Below, piece by piece: positions 23,638 to 32,347 of a stretch of 44,528 bases of DNA (position 1 is the stretch's first letter; each line of letters begins with the position of its first letter). This DNA comes from SIG603 sp044432645 (GTDB lineage Bacteria > Bacillota > Clostridia > Oscillospirales > Acutalibacteraceae). The stretch spans positions 1 to 44,528 of the forward strand of contig JAWXUM010000021.1 of NCBI GenBank assembly GCA_044432645.1, in the 5' to 3' direction. The notes beneath the pieces were generated by a model. It saw only the letters and a list, made by a program, of their open reading frames with translations, was not told the origin of the DNA and ran no database searches. The position numbers were made by a program, and so were the translations under genes.

Positions 23638-26016
23638 TTAATAATTTAATCTAGATAAATAAATCTTCTCGAACTTCTGAGCAAGTGCGTCCCATGTATA
23701 TTCTTCACTTATAATTTTGCTAGCATTTTGAGAAATTTCCTTATATCTTGTTTCGTTTTTAAGTAAATCTACTATGGTTTTACTCCATAAGTTTACATCT
23801 AAGTTATCTATAACAAATCCATTGTCTTCGTTCATTAAAGTTGCAGACCCACCATTATATGTTGTAATTGTTGGTAAACCGAAATACATAGCCTCGAGAA
23901 GTACCATTCCAAAAATTTCATATCTTGTTGGTAGTAAAAATATATCTGAAATTTCATAAACTGCTTTTAAGTATTTTTGCTCAATTTTTTCACACCAAAA
24001 AACTTTATCTTCAATATTTAATTCTGTAATTTTTTGTTTACACAACTCAACATACTCACTTTTACCTTTACCTACTAGAACGAGTTTTGTGGCTGAATTT
24101 TCTTCATTGGCTTTTTTAAATACATCTAAAAGGAATAAAATATTACGTCTTTCTTCAACAGCACCAATGTAAAGCAAATATTTTTCATCGTCTTTTTTGT
24201 TGTAAATTTTTTTAATAAATTCATGCTCATAAATGTCAGCTGGAGAATTTAGTAGCTTTTCTGTATCAAGACCAACTCCAACAGTTGTTACATTATCAAT
24301 ACCTTTTGATTTTGTATAATCTGTTGCAAGTACACTTTTAGTGGCTACTACCATATCTTTTTTATTTGAAAACGGAAGAAGTATTTTATCCCAAATTTTG
24401 GCCTTAATAATATCCCCTTTGTTTTCCTTACAAAAATAAGGACCTTGATAATTAACAGTTTTGCCTTTGCACTTGCGATTAAGCCAACAAGAAGTTAAGC
24501 CAATATACTCACTTATATGTATTATATCGTAGTCGTTTATATAGTTATTTAATGATGGGTATATACCTTCATAAAATGCACCAAATCCATGAAGCCACAA
24601 AATTTTAATTTTAGAATTACCGTCGACTAGCATTTCTTGTATTGTGTCATATTTCGTATCGGTATAGTACATAACATCACACTGATGCCCACGACGAACT
24701 AAAGCTTTAGCAAGGCCAACTTCTTGTAAATTATATGTATCTGAACTCATCTTATTAGGCATAGTTCTTACAATTAGAATTTTCAAAGAATCTAAAGATT
24801 GACCTGAACTCTTGCTTTTATTTTGTAATACATCACTCGGTATATAATTAAAATATTCATTAACAGCACACAAAAAAATTGGATATGATAATAGTGAACA
24901 AAAATACACATAATGCATATTCAACATAGCATTAATAAACCATACAAGACCTATAGTAATAAATATGTAAAAAGGGATAGTGTTTTTAGTTTTTAAATAT
25001 TTTTTAAAAACTAAAAACATAACATATAAATATTCACATAAACCTAAAATTCCAAAACTAACTAAAATTTCCAGAAAATCATTATGTGCCCAAATATTTA
25101 TACTTTGATATGAAAATTCTATTCCAGAGCCAAACAGTTTATTTAAAAATGGCTCGTTAAGCCAATCTTTAATCAACAAACCCCAAAAATTTGAGCGTCC
25201 ACTTGTAATTCTAAAAACAAAGCTACCATAATTAGAATCATTTAATGTATATATAATTTTATCTCCAATTGAAGAAGAAAAAACTAAAATTAAACCTAAC
25301 ATTGCAAAAGGAATAATAGACATGAAAAACATTTTAGAATTTGGCAAAAAGCAATACCACTGAACTAAAAATATACATAAACCTAACAATAAATATGTCC
25401 TTGATGAACCCATAAAAACGCAATACAAAGGTATAATTGAATATATTATATCAAATTTTCTTTTATATATAACCATCGAAATTGTAGCTAAAGTCATAAT
25501 AAAAATAGCAGTTGGACCTAATCTGAAAATTGTACCAGAATATGAACCAAAATATGAGCTACCTGCCTCTTTTATATAATATGAGCTAGGCAAAAAAATT
25601 GATATACCTGTAAGTATTGTCCATATTTTTAAAATCCACATTACAAATTTCTGATGTTTAATAAAACAATCACGTATTGATTGTAATTGATCTATTACTA
25701 GACATGTATATGCAATCATAAATGGATAATAAAAAAACAAATTTAAATTATATTCAGCTGGAAAAGTAGATTGAAAAAAAGTATATATATAATTTAGAAA
25801 GGCAATTAAAAGTAAAATAAAAGACTGTTTGGAAATTCCTTTAGTAAAAAAAATTGCTATATATTCAATAATTAAAATTCCAAATAAAACTTTATTTAAA
25901 TAATTATTTTCTGGTAAATTCGTAAAAATCGGAAACAGTAACGATGTTAAAATAAAAACATTTAAGAAATTTAATTTTTTCGCTTGAGTTAAGATTTTTT
26001 TTATATCAATTACCAT
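23638..26016 (-). CDS. Fusion of Wzy-type polymerase and family 4 glycosyltransferase
   Basis: The 792-residue protein joins two normally separate functions. Residues 1-395 form a Wzy-like membrane protein with about 11 helices and the motif SGRSNFWGLLIKDWLNEPFLNKLFGSGIEFSY. After a short linker (about 396-410) comes a GT-B family 4 domain: LKILIVRTMPNKMSSDTYNL, YLLYIGAVEERRNILFLLDVF, and the E-x7-E region RYEIFGMVLLEAMYFGLPT. The frame runs through both parts with no stop, and GGGGAG lies six bases before the ATG. The polymerase acts outside and the transferase inside, so the fusion may tether a cytosolic transferase to the polymerisation site. A paralogous pair lies at 20459-22029. Confidence 0.88.
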   Translation of the reverse strand: MVIDIKKILTQAKKLNFLNVFILTSLLFPIFTNLPENNYLNKVLFGILIIEYIAIFFTKGISKQSFILLLIAFLNYIYTFFQSTFPAEYNLNLFFYYPFMIAYTCLVIDQLQSIRDCFIKHQKFVMWILKIWTILTGISIFLPSSYYIKEAGSSYFGSYSGTIFRLGPTAIFIMTLATISMVIYKRKFDIIYSIIPLYCVFMGSSRTYLLLGLCIFLVQWYCFLPNSKMFFMSIIPFAMLGLILVFSSSIGDKIIYTLNDSNYGSFVFRITSGRSNFWGLLIKDWLNEPFLNKLFGSGIEFSYQSINIWAHNDFLEILVSFGILGLCEYLYVMFLVFKKYLKTKNTIPFYIFITIGLVWFINAMLNMHYVYFCSLLSYPIFLCAVNEYFNYIPSDVLQNKSKSSGQSLDSLKILIVRTMPNKMSSDTYNLQEVGLAKALVRRGHQCDVMYYTDTKYDTIQEMLVDGNSKIKILWLHGFGAFYEGIYPSLNNYINDYDIIHISEYIGLTSCWLNRKCKGKTVNYQGPYFCKENKGDIIKAKIWDKILLPFSNKKDMVVATKSVLATDYTKSKGIDNVTTVGVGLDTEKLLNSPADIYEHEFIKKIYNKKDDEKYLLYIGAVEERRNILFLLDVFKKANEENSATKLVLVGKGKSEYVELCKQKITELNIEDKVFWCEKIEQKYLKAVYEISDIFLLPTRYEIFGMVLLEAMYFGLPTITTYNGGSATLMNEDNGFVIDNLDVNLWSKTIVDLLKNETRYKEISQNASKIISEEYTWDALAQKFEKIYLSRLNY

Positions 26017-26044
26017 GTAATACTCCCCTTCCTCTAATAAAATA

Positions 26045-27211
26045 TTATTTCATTTGATTAGCAATGTCAGCATCAACAATTTCTTCGCCTGTTTTGCCAA
26101 TTAGCTGTTCTTTTGATATATCGGATAGACCGTCGTTTATTATTGCGTCAAAATCGCAAGTTGAGCGTTTGTCTAGTTCGTCTTTTGTAACTTTTCCATC
26201 TCTTAAATCACGGACAATTTTGTTTTCAAACATTGAATATTTATTTTTTGTCCAGAATTTCATTTTGTGAAGAACCACCCAAGTTGCTGGTTTTACTATA
26301 TATTTTTTCATAGCTGGTGATGCAGAACCTATCATCCAACATGCTCTGTCGCAGTGACGCACTTTTGTTCTAATTTTTTCAGCCTGCTCACTTTCCCAAA
26401 GTTCGTCCCATGTTTCACAGTCATTTATATTGCCCATAACTTCTTTATCTTTTGTGCCGTTACATGGCATAACATCGCCGTATGGGTCAATAAAGAAAGT
26501 ATCAAACGCCATGTCACATTGTAAAAGTCTTGGTTCGCCATAAATATAATTGATTAAACCGTGGTTAAAATATGCTCTAAACCATTTTTTAGGACTTCTT
26601 GATTTTAGAAGTTCATTAACAAGTTTTTCAAACTCTTCGGCTACCATTGGTCTATCTTTGATTACATTTTTAGCTTCAACAAAATAAAAACTATTATGTA
26701 GCGAGGCAGTAGCAAACTCCATATTCATTTCATTAGAAATATCATAAAGTGGAACTAAATCTTTACAGTTAGTATCTTGAACAGTCATGCCAAAACCAAC
26801 ATCTTTCATGCCCATATCAACTAACTTTTTAAGAGTTCCGTAGCCTTTTTTGTATCCATCATCAAGTCCACGAATTCTATTGTTAGTTTCTTCAAGTCCC
26901 TCGATAGAGATACGAATACCAATATTTGGAAACTCCTTACATAGGTCAACAATTCTATCGGTAAAAAATCCATTTGTTGAGATAACTATTCTGTCTGACT
27001 TTTTATAAAGTTCACGAACAATATCTTTTATGTCATTTCTAATAAAAGGCTCACCACCTGTTATATTTGTAAAATACATATCAGGCAATTTCTTAATAGC
27101 CTCAAGTGTGATTTCTTCCTCTGCTTTCGATGGTGCTTTGTATCTGTTGCACATATTACATCTAGCGTTGCAACGGTATGTAACGATTACTGTTCCGTTA
27201 AGTTTTTTCAC
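26045..27211 (-). CDS. Radical SAM protein with SPASM/twitch-like C-terminus
   Basis: The protein carries CNARCNMC (C14, C18, C21 from the chosen start), which binds the radical SAM iron-sulfur cluster, and NITGGEP for SAM. Four later cysteines (LLQC, MPCNG, RHCDRAC) could hold an auxiliary cluster, as in SPASM or twitch proteins. The reaction is unknown. Being in a polysaccharide locus, it could modify a sugar nucleotide or lipid-linked sugar, but related proteins act on peptides. I chose GTG at 27211 because GAGGG lies eight bases upstream. An ATG at 27229 gives six more residues and overlaps the preceding gene but has a poor ribosome site. Confidence 0.82.
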   Translation of the reverse strand: MKKLNGTVIVTYRCNARCNMCNRYKAPSKAEEEITLEAIKKLPDMYFTNITGGEPFIRNDIKDIVRELYKKSDRIVISTNGFFTDRIVDLCKEFPNIGIRISIEGLEETNNRIRGLDDGYKKGYGTLKKLVDMGMKDVGFGMTVQDTNCKDLVPLYDISNEMNMEFATASLHNSFYFVEAKNVIKDRPMVAEEFEKLVNELLKSRSPKKWFRAYFNHGLINYIYGEPRLLQCDMAFDTFFIDPYGDVMPCNGTKDKEVMGNINDCETWDELWESEQAEKIRTKVRHCDRACWMIGSASPAMKKYIVKPATWVVLHKMKFWTKNKYSMFENKIVRDLRDGKVTKDELDKRSTCDFDAIINDGLSDISKEQLIGKTGEEIVDADIANQMK

Positions 27212-27221
27212 ATTTTCACCC

Positions 27222-28421
27222 TCAAACATAATATTTCATTAGTTTTTCATAGTATTTTTCTAAGTTGGCAAAACTTATATTTTTGCAGTTTTTGCTATAC
27301 CTATTTGACAATTCATTATTACTATATAACTTTTCTATTTTCTCTGTTAACTCTTTTTTATTGCCACTTTCAAAAAGTTCTCCTGTTTTGCCGACCTCGA
27401 TAAGTTCTGGTATGCCACCTATATTTGCACCTATTACCGGTGTTCCATACATTTGGCTCTCCATTACTGAAAACGGACAGTTCTCATAGCACTCAGACGG
27501 AAATGCTGTAAACTTGGCTTCTCTAATTAAATTTTCTAAATCTTCACCAGTTTGAAACCCAACATTTCTAATGTTTTGGACATCATTTAATTTTTCTTCA
27601 AGTGGACCTGTACCAGCAAAAATAAAATTTATATTAGGCAAGTTTTTACAAACCTCTATAAGTGTTCCTATACCTTTTTCTTCGGAAAATCTACCAAAAT
27701 AAAGAACATAGTCTTTTTTAACAGTATCTTTCCACTGAACATCCTCTATAAAATTATGAAGTGCAACTGTTTTTTCTTTAAACACTGGGTTTGTATCAAG
27801 TTTAGTTTTCATAAACTCTGAACAGCAAATCATTGTATCAATATATTTATATGTACCTTTTAATTTCCAAAAGTATGCTTCCATTGTTCCTATTACTGAT
27901 TTTGCAGTAGATCCATGAATACATTTATTTTTAGTACAATTTAAAAATTTATCCCCCAAACATTTTTCGCAAATCTTTCCATTAATTGGATTTTTCATTA
28001 AATGATTAGGGCAAACTAATTGGGTATCATGAGCTGTGAAAATTAGTTTGCATTTTTTATTATTTTGCTTTTTCCACTTATCGATTTCTAAAATCATAGA
28101 TGGGGTTAGCTGAAAATTAAAGTTATTCAAATGAACCACATCAGGTTTGAAACTGTCTAATACAAGTCTAATTTTCTTTCTTGCTTCAGTAGAATATATT
28201 GTTTTAAGCGGATATGTTAATTTTTCAATTTTACTAGCATTATGAAAGTCCATATCAGAAGTATAGGCATCTACACTATTTCCAGCAATTCGACCCTCGT
28301 GTTCCATACCAAAATACTCAACTTCGTGTCCCTTTGATTTTAGAAAACCACCAAGTTTAAATATATAAGTTTCCGAACCACCATTTGGGTAAAGAAATTT
28401 ATTCACCATTAAGATTTTCAT
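27222..28421 (-). CDS. Family 4 glycosyltransferase
   Basis: The 399-residue enzyme has a GT-B fold. The N-terminal acceptor domain starts MKILMVNKFLYPNGGSETYIFKLG, the donor domain has YVLYFGRFSEEKGIGTLIEVCKNL, and the E-x7-E element lies in ECYENCPFSVMESQMYGTPVIG. A cysteine-rich patch (CPNHLMKNPINGKICEKCLG, about 135-154) resembles the CxxC-type insertion seen in some GT4 enzymes and may bind metal. Its ATG overlaps the upstream stop codon by four bases (ATGA). The sugar transferred is not known. Confidence 0.9.
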   Translation of the reverse strand: MKILMVNKFLYPNGGSETYIFKLGGFLKSKGHEVEYFGMEHEGRIAGNSVDAYTSDMDFHNASKIEKLTYPLKTIYSTEARKKIRLVLDSFKPDVVHLNNFNFQLTPSMILEIDKWKKQNNKKCKLIFTAHDTQLVCPNHLMKNPINGKICEKCLGDKFLNCTKNKCIHGSTAKSVIGTMEAYFWKLKGTYKYIDTMICCSEFMKTKLDTNPVFKEKTVALHNFIEDVQWKDTVKKDYVLYFGRFSEEKGIGTLIEVCKNLPNINFIFAGTGPLEEKLNDVQNIRNVGFQTGEDLENLIREAKFTAFPSECYENCPFSVMESQMYGTPVIGANIGGIPELIEVGKTGELFESGNKKELTEKIEKLYSNNELSNRYSKNCKNISFANLEKYYEKLMKYYV

Positions 28422-29539
28422 TGAACACCCTCATATATTTCTAAAGTTTGTTTAGTCACTTCATCCCATGAATATTTATCACATATGTATCTTCTTGCGT
28501 TATTTTTATATTCATTTACAACATTTTCATCGTCACATAAATATTGTAATTTTTCAGTTAAATCTTTTACGTTAGATTTTTCAAAAAGCACTGCTTTATC
28601 TTCAACAACTTCTACAATTTCATCTATATTTGAACCTAGAACACAGTTACTATAACTCATAGCCTCAAGCAAGCTAAGAGGCATACCTTCTAAATCTGAT
28701 GGTAATGTATATACATATGCGTTACTATAAAGTTCTTCAAGTATTCTTCCTTGAACAAAACCTGTAAAAATTATTCTATCGTCAGTTTTGGCAAGTTCTT
28801 TTAGCTCGTTATAATGCTCACCCGTATCACTTGCTCCACCTGCGATTACTAATATTTTATCTGTTTTTACTTCCTTAAATGCCTTTATTAAATAGCTAAT
28901 TCCTTTTTCAGGGACAATTCTACCTAAAAATAAAATATAACCATCTTTCTCTAAGCCATACTTTGTTTTTATTTCATTTGCTTCTACAATATTAGGTTCA
29001 TTTACTCCATTAGGAACATAAACTGTTTCTCGATTATATGTATCTTTAAAATATCGCTTAATATTTTCACTCAAAACAATAATTTCGTCGGCACATTTCA
29101 CAGCTATTTTTTCACCAAATTTTATGTATCTAGTGGCAAATCCACCCCATTTAGCTCTGTCCCAATCTAGTCCGTGTATAGTTGCGACACATTTTTTGCC
29201 AAATAATTTAGGTATCCAAAGCATTGCACAAGGTCCTTCTGCATGAAAGTGTACAATATCATATTTTCCAAAAGCAGATTTAATTGCACCGAAAAAAGAC
29301 GATGTCATCGCTGCAAAACCTTTTCTGTCTATCGTTGGCACATAATTGATTTTTATGCCTTTATATTCATTTGCTAGTTTATTACTAAACTCATTACCTG
29401 CAATGTGATTACCTTTTCGATTATAGCACGATACGTCGTTATTAAGTTTTACCATTCTAGTAGAAAGTTCTTCAACAACAACTTCCACGCCACCTTCGCG
29501 TGACGGTATTCTTTTATGACCTATCATTGCTATTTTCAT
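28418..29539 (-). CDS. Family 4 glycosyltransferase
   Basis: The 373-residue enzyme opens with MKIAMIGHKRIPSREGGVEVVVEEL, which is common in GT4 transferases of exopolysaccharide loci (rhamnosyl-, glucosyl- or galactosyltransferase types). The donor-binding half has YILFLGRIVPEKGISYLIKAFKE and DLEGMPLSLLEAMSYSNCVLG. It should act early in repeat-unit assembly, given its place as first gene of the second transcript. AGGAG lies ten bases before the ATG, and a promoter with 17-base spacing is at 29592-29620. Confidence 0.9.
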   Translation of the reverse strand: MKIAMIGHKRIPSREGGVEVVVEELSTRMVKLNNDVSCYNRKGNHIAGNEFSNKLANEYKGIKINYVPTIDRKGFAAMTSSFFGAIKSAFGKYDIVHFHAEGPCAMLWIPKLFGKKCVATIHGLDWDRAKWGGFATRYIKFGEKIAVKCADEIIVLSENIKRYFKDTYNRETVYVPNGVNEPNIVEANEIKTKYGLEKDGYILFLGRIVPEKGISYLIKAFKEVKTDKILVIAGGASDTGEHYNELKELAKTDDRIIFTGFVQGRILEELYSNAYVYTLPSDLEGMPLSLLEAMSYSNCVLGSNIDEIVEVVEDKAVLFEKSNVKDLTEKLQYLCDDENVVNEYKNNARRYICDKYSWDEVTKQTLEIYEGVQ

Positions 29540-29591
29540 AAGTTAATTTCTCCTAAAACATCTCGATTATAAACGCTTATGACCAAATATT

Positions 29592-29620
29592 ATTTTATCA
29601 CAAAAATGAATAAAATGCAA
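29592..29620 (-). promoter_or_regulatory. Internal promoter of the polysaccharide locus
   Basis: On the minus strand TTGCAT (29620-29615) and TAAAAT (29597-29592) are 17 bases apart and lie about 53 bases before the first GT4 gene. It sits after a terminator (29790-29815), so it would drive most of the locus separately. The rest of the 343-base gap contains nothing else I can support. Confidence 0.55.
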
Positions 29621-29783
29621 CAAAAGCTGGATATATACTGAAAATTATTTTAAAAAAACAATTCATTATAGGCAGGCATTATTCACTTTCCGAAACACTA
29701 ATCAATGTATTTTATTTCTATTTTGGTGTAATTTCATTCTACTTCTTTGTATATATAATTAACCGTATAATTAAAAACTTCAA

Positions 29784-29820
29784 AAAACAGCTAGATGAGA
29801 ATTAACCCATCTAGCATTTT
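29784..29820 (-). terminator. Terminator after the initiating sugar transferase
   Basis: GCTAGATG (29790-29797) and CATCTAGC (29808-29815) make an 8-bp stem with a 10-base loop. TGTTTTTTG follows on the minus strand and ATTTTTAT on the plus strand. Confidence 0.7.
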
Positions 29821-29882
29821 TATAGTATGCTTTTTAATCTTCTATTTTAATTTAACCACAACTGCTGACATTGAACCTTTTT

Positions 29883-31316
29883 TTATAACGCACCATCTTT
29901 TTTTAAAACAACTAAAATAGTTTTAAAAATAATTTTAAAATCCAACCCTAAAGACCAGTCTGTTATGTATTTTTTATCTAGTTTTACAACTTCTTCAAAA
30001 TCTTGAATTTTACTTCGTCCACTAACTTGCCACATACCTGTCAAACCAGGTTTAATAGCTAATCTAATTCTATGATGTAATTCATACTTAACCCACTCAT
30101 CAGTTGTTGGAGGCCTAGTACCTATTAAACTCATATCACCTTTTAGGATATTGTAAAATTGTGGCCATTCATCTAAGCTATACTTACGAATAAAGTTGCC
30201 GATACCTTTATCTGGACCTTTTTCACTTCCAATAATTCTTGTATCCCATTTAACTTTAAACATCATTCCATCTTTAACTTGATTTTGTGCCATCAGTTCA
30301 CTCTTGCGCTGTTCAGCGTCAAGATACATACTTCTGAATTTGTAAATTTTAAATTTTCTACCATTTTGGCCAATTCTAATTTGTGAAAATAAAATTGGTC
30401 CTGGTGATTTTATATAAATCATAGGTGCTAAAACTAAGAATAGAATACCTGCAATAATGCAACCAGTTAAGCCTGCTAAAATATCAACAAATCTTTTTAC
30501 AAGTTGCTCTTTTAAACTAATAGTTTTAATTGTTGTTGTTAAAACAGTATAATTGCCAAGTTTTTCTACAAATTGACTTGCATTTTTCATTTCTGAATCA
30601 TGGAATAATCTAAAATGAACAGTAATTCCCATTTCTTGAAATTTTTTCATTGTTTCTTCTGCCAGTGTATCTGTTGAGGAAATATTTATAAACACCTCAT
30701 CAACCCATTCACGGCAAATATATTCAATTATATTATCCATAGATACAATTACTTTTGTACCTTCGATTACTTTTTCCTCATCACAATCATCTATTAATCC
30801 AACACCGTTTACAATATAACCAGAATACTTATCATTTTTAATATTTTCAATAACACGATCAACCAAATCTCTTGTTGTTATTATCATAATGGATTTTTTA
30901 TTTCTATTCACCATTTTTAATAGAAAAATTTTGCGTAAATATATTGACACATACGCTAAAACTAAATATAAAGTAAATCCAATAATAGCAGCTTCAAAAA
31001 TATAAAATTCGTTATCACCAATAAATAAATGTAGTAAAGCTACTAAAAAAATTAAAAGGTCAGAAGCTACTACATGTTTTAACTCTTCTAAATTTGTGCG
31101 ATTTAAAACTCCATGAAATGTATTGTTTAAAAAAATTAAAACTAACGAAAACAACATTACTATTATAAAATTATTTATATCAAAAGGTATGCTTTGCAAT
31201 TTAAACAAATTATACACTATTAAATTTGCAGTAAAGTACGATATAGCAAGGATTATTTCAACTATTAAAATAAAATCAAAATGTTTAGTCCAAGTATTAG
31301 AGCGTTTTTTGTACAT
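29883..31316 (-). CDS. Initiating sugar transferase (polyprenyl glycosylphosphotransferase)
   Basis: The 477-residue protein moves a sugar 1-phosphate from a UDP-sugar to undecaprenyl phosphate, the first step of repeat-unit synthesis. It has four to five N-terminal membrane segments (to about 130), a CoA-binding-like cytosolic middle region, a further membrane helix near 270-300, and the conserved catalytic domain. Motifs include GRKFKIYKFRSMYLDAE, RKYSLDEWPQFYNILKGDMSLIGTRPP and KPGLTGMWQVSGRS. The full-length type resembles WcaJ/CpsE. It has its own promoter and AAGGAAG ribosome site and is followed by a terminator. Confidence 0.92.
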   Translation of the reverse strand: MYKKRSNTWTKHFDFILIVEIILAISYFTANLIVYNLFKLQSIPFDINNFIIVMLFSLVLIFLNNTFHGVLNRTNLEELKHVVASDLLIFLVALLHLFIGDNEFYIFEAAIIGFTLYLVLAYVSIYLRKIFLLKMVNRNKKSIMIITTRDLVDRVIENIKNDKYSGYIVNGVGLIDDCDEEKVIEGTKVIVSMDNIIEYICREWVDEVFINISSTDTLAEETMKKFQEMGITVHFRLFHDSEMKNASQFVEKLGNYTVLTTTIKTISLKEQLVKRFVDILAGLTGCIIAGILFLVLAPMIYIKSPGPILFSQIRIGQNGRKFKIYKFRSMYLDAEQRKSELMAQNQVKDGMMFKVKWDTRIIGSEKGPDKGIGNFIRKYSLDEWPQFYNILKGDMSLIGTRPPTTDEWVKYELHHRIRLAIKPGLTGMWQVSGRSKIQDFEEVVKLDKKYITDWSLGLDFKIIFKTILVVLKKDGAL

Positions 31317-31346
31317 ATATATTTCTTCCTTATTGTATTTTAATCT

Positions 31347-31375
31347 ATTATAACAATTATTGAGCTATATTGCAA
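31347..31375 (-). promoter_or_regulatory. Promoter of the initiating sugar transferase
   Basis: On the minus strand TTGCAA (31375-31370) and TATAAT (31352-31347) are 17 bases apart, about 30 bases before the ATG at 31316. Confidence 0.75.
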
Positions 31376-31449
31376 CAAATATTACCAAACTTTTAATTTT
31401 TGGTAAATTATTGCATTTTCCATCAAAATCCCCCATATTTTAGCTGTTT

Positions 31450-31524
31450 TTATTTATTTATTTGTAAAGCACATGTTAAGATAACCCCAACTACAACACC
31501 TATTATATATACTACTAAATACAT
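31450..31524 (-). CDS. Possible 24-residue single-TM peptide
   Basis: In the 485-base gap between the sugar transferase and the TM2 gene a short frame reads MYLVVYIIGVVVGVILTC followed by ALQINK. It is almost entirely hydrophobic and could span the membrane once. AAAGGA lies 12 bases before the ATG, somewhat far. Tiny membrane peptides like this are known in Clostridia and their phages, but there is no independent support here. Apart from this, the sugar transferase promoter and a terminator, the gap holds no feature I can defend. Confidence 0.3.
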   Translation of the reverse strand: MYLVVYIIGVVVGVILTCALQINK

Positions 31525-31696
31525 TTATATTTCCAATCCTTTATTTTTTATTTATATAGCATTGGATTTTATATTACAAATATACACTCGATATGTTTTT
31601 TCTTTTTTATTCCATCTTCAAAATTTATTTCTGGCAACCAAGTTAACGATGAATTTTTGTTGAATTAATTGCATAACGCATATCTAATTAAACAAA

Positions 31697-31722
31697 AGAC
31701 GGACAGCGCAAGCTATCCGTCT
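31697..31722 (-). terminator. Terminator after the TM2 gene
   Basis: AGACGGACAGC and GCTATCCGTCT pair with one mismatch around a 4-base loop and are followed on the minus strand by TTTTGTTT. It lies 80 bases after the stop codon of the TM2 gene. Confidence 0.6.
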
Positions 31723-31801
31723 AATACATAAAATTAAATTGTCACTATGGGTCGGTACAAAAACCTCCCACTTTTATTATTTACGTTTAATTTAATCTAA
31801 C

Positions 31802-32134
31802 TTATTCGATCAAATAATTCCCTTTAGCATCTTGATTAATATGCCCTGTCAAAATCAAAATAGCTTCAATTAATGCCCAAATTGCACTAATTCCTGTCCA
31901 GCATAAAAGAATTTGAACTATGCCTTTCCCATAAAAGCCTAAATAGAAATTATGCACACCAAAGCCACCTAAGAAAAGACCTAATATCCCAGCAACTAAT
32001 TTATTTTTTTGACCAGTAACCCTAACTACATTTGCTTCAACTGTAACTTGAGGCCTACCGTCCACATTAGTTCCACACTGCGTACATACTACAGCGTTAT
32101 CATCTATTTGTTGTCCACAATTTTTACAATACAT
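31802..32134 (-). CDS. Zinc-ribbon and TM2 domain protein
   Basis: The ~110-residue protein starts with a zinc ribbon (C3-x2-C6 and C17-x2-C20) and then has a TM2 domain: two helices with the hallmark LGGFGVHNFYLGFYGKGIVQILL between and within them. The function of TM2 proteins in bacteria is not known. ATG at 32134 is preceded by TAGGAGGT, which rules out longer starts. It has a TTGACT-17-TATAAT promoter and is divergent from the AIM24-family gene. Confidence 0.87.
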   Translation of the reverse strand: MYCKNCGQQIDDNAVVCTQCGTNVDGRPQVTVEANVVRVTGQKNKLVAGILGLFLGGFGVHNFYLGFYGKGIVQILLCWTGISAIWALIEAILILTGHINQDAKGNYLIE

Positions 32135-32205
32135 ATATGTACCTCCTAAATTAAAATACCATATTTGCAATCTTCAACCATTTTCTATTTATATTTTATA
32201 CGCAA

Positions 32206-32234
32206 ATTATATCACACGTTACTATTTAAGTCAA
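32206..32234 (-). promoter_or_regulatory. Promoter of the TM2 gene
   Basis: On the minus strand TTGACT (32234-32229) and TATAAT (32211-32206) have a 17-base spacer, about 70 bases before the ATG at 32134. Confidence 0.75.
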
Positions 32235-32270
32235 TTTATAAAATTTGAACTCATTTATTAGCTTACACTA

Positions 32271-32301
32271 TTGACAAATTGTATAAATTTGTTATTATTA
32301 T
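32271..32301 (+). promoter_or_regulatory. Promoter of the AIM24-family gene
   Basis: TTGACA (32271-32276) is followed at 17 to 19 bases by ATTATT or TATTAT (32294-32301); the exact -10 is ambiguous because of the AT-rich run. The -35 boxes of this and the divergent TM2 promoter are 36 bases apart. Confidence 0.55.
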
Positions 32302-32347
32302 ATTATATAGTTAATAAAATTATATAATATAAATTTGGAGGTATATA

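Noticed and set aside
31400..31663. Plus-strand frame of 87 residues in the gap before the TM2 gene
   Set aside because: No ribosome site, low-complexity translation and no domain pattern; it lies in AT-rich DNA where open frames arise easily.
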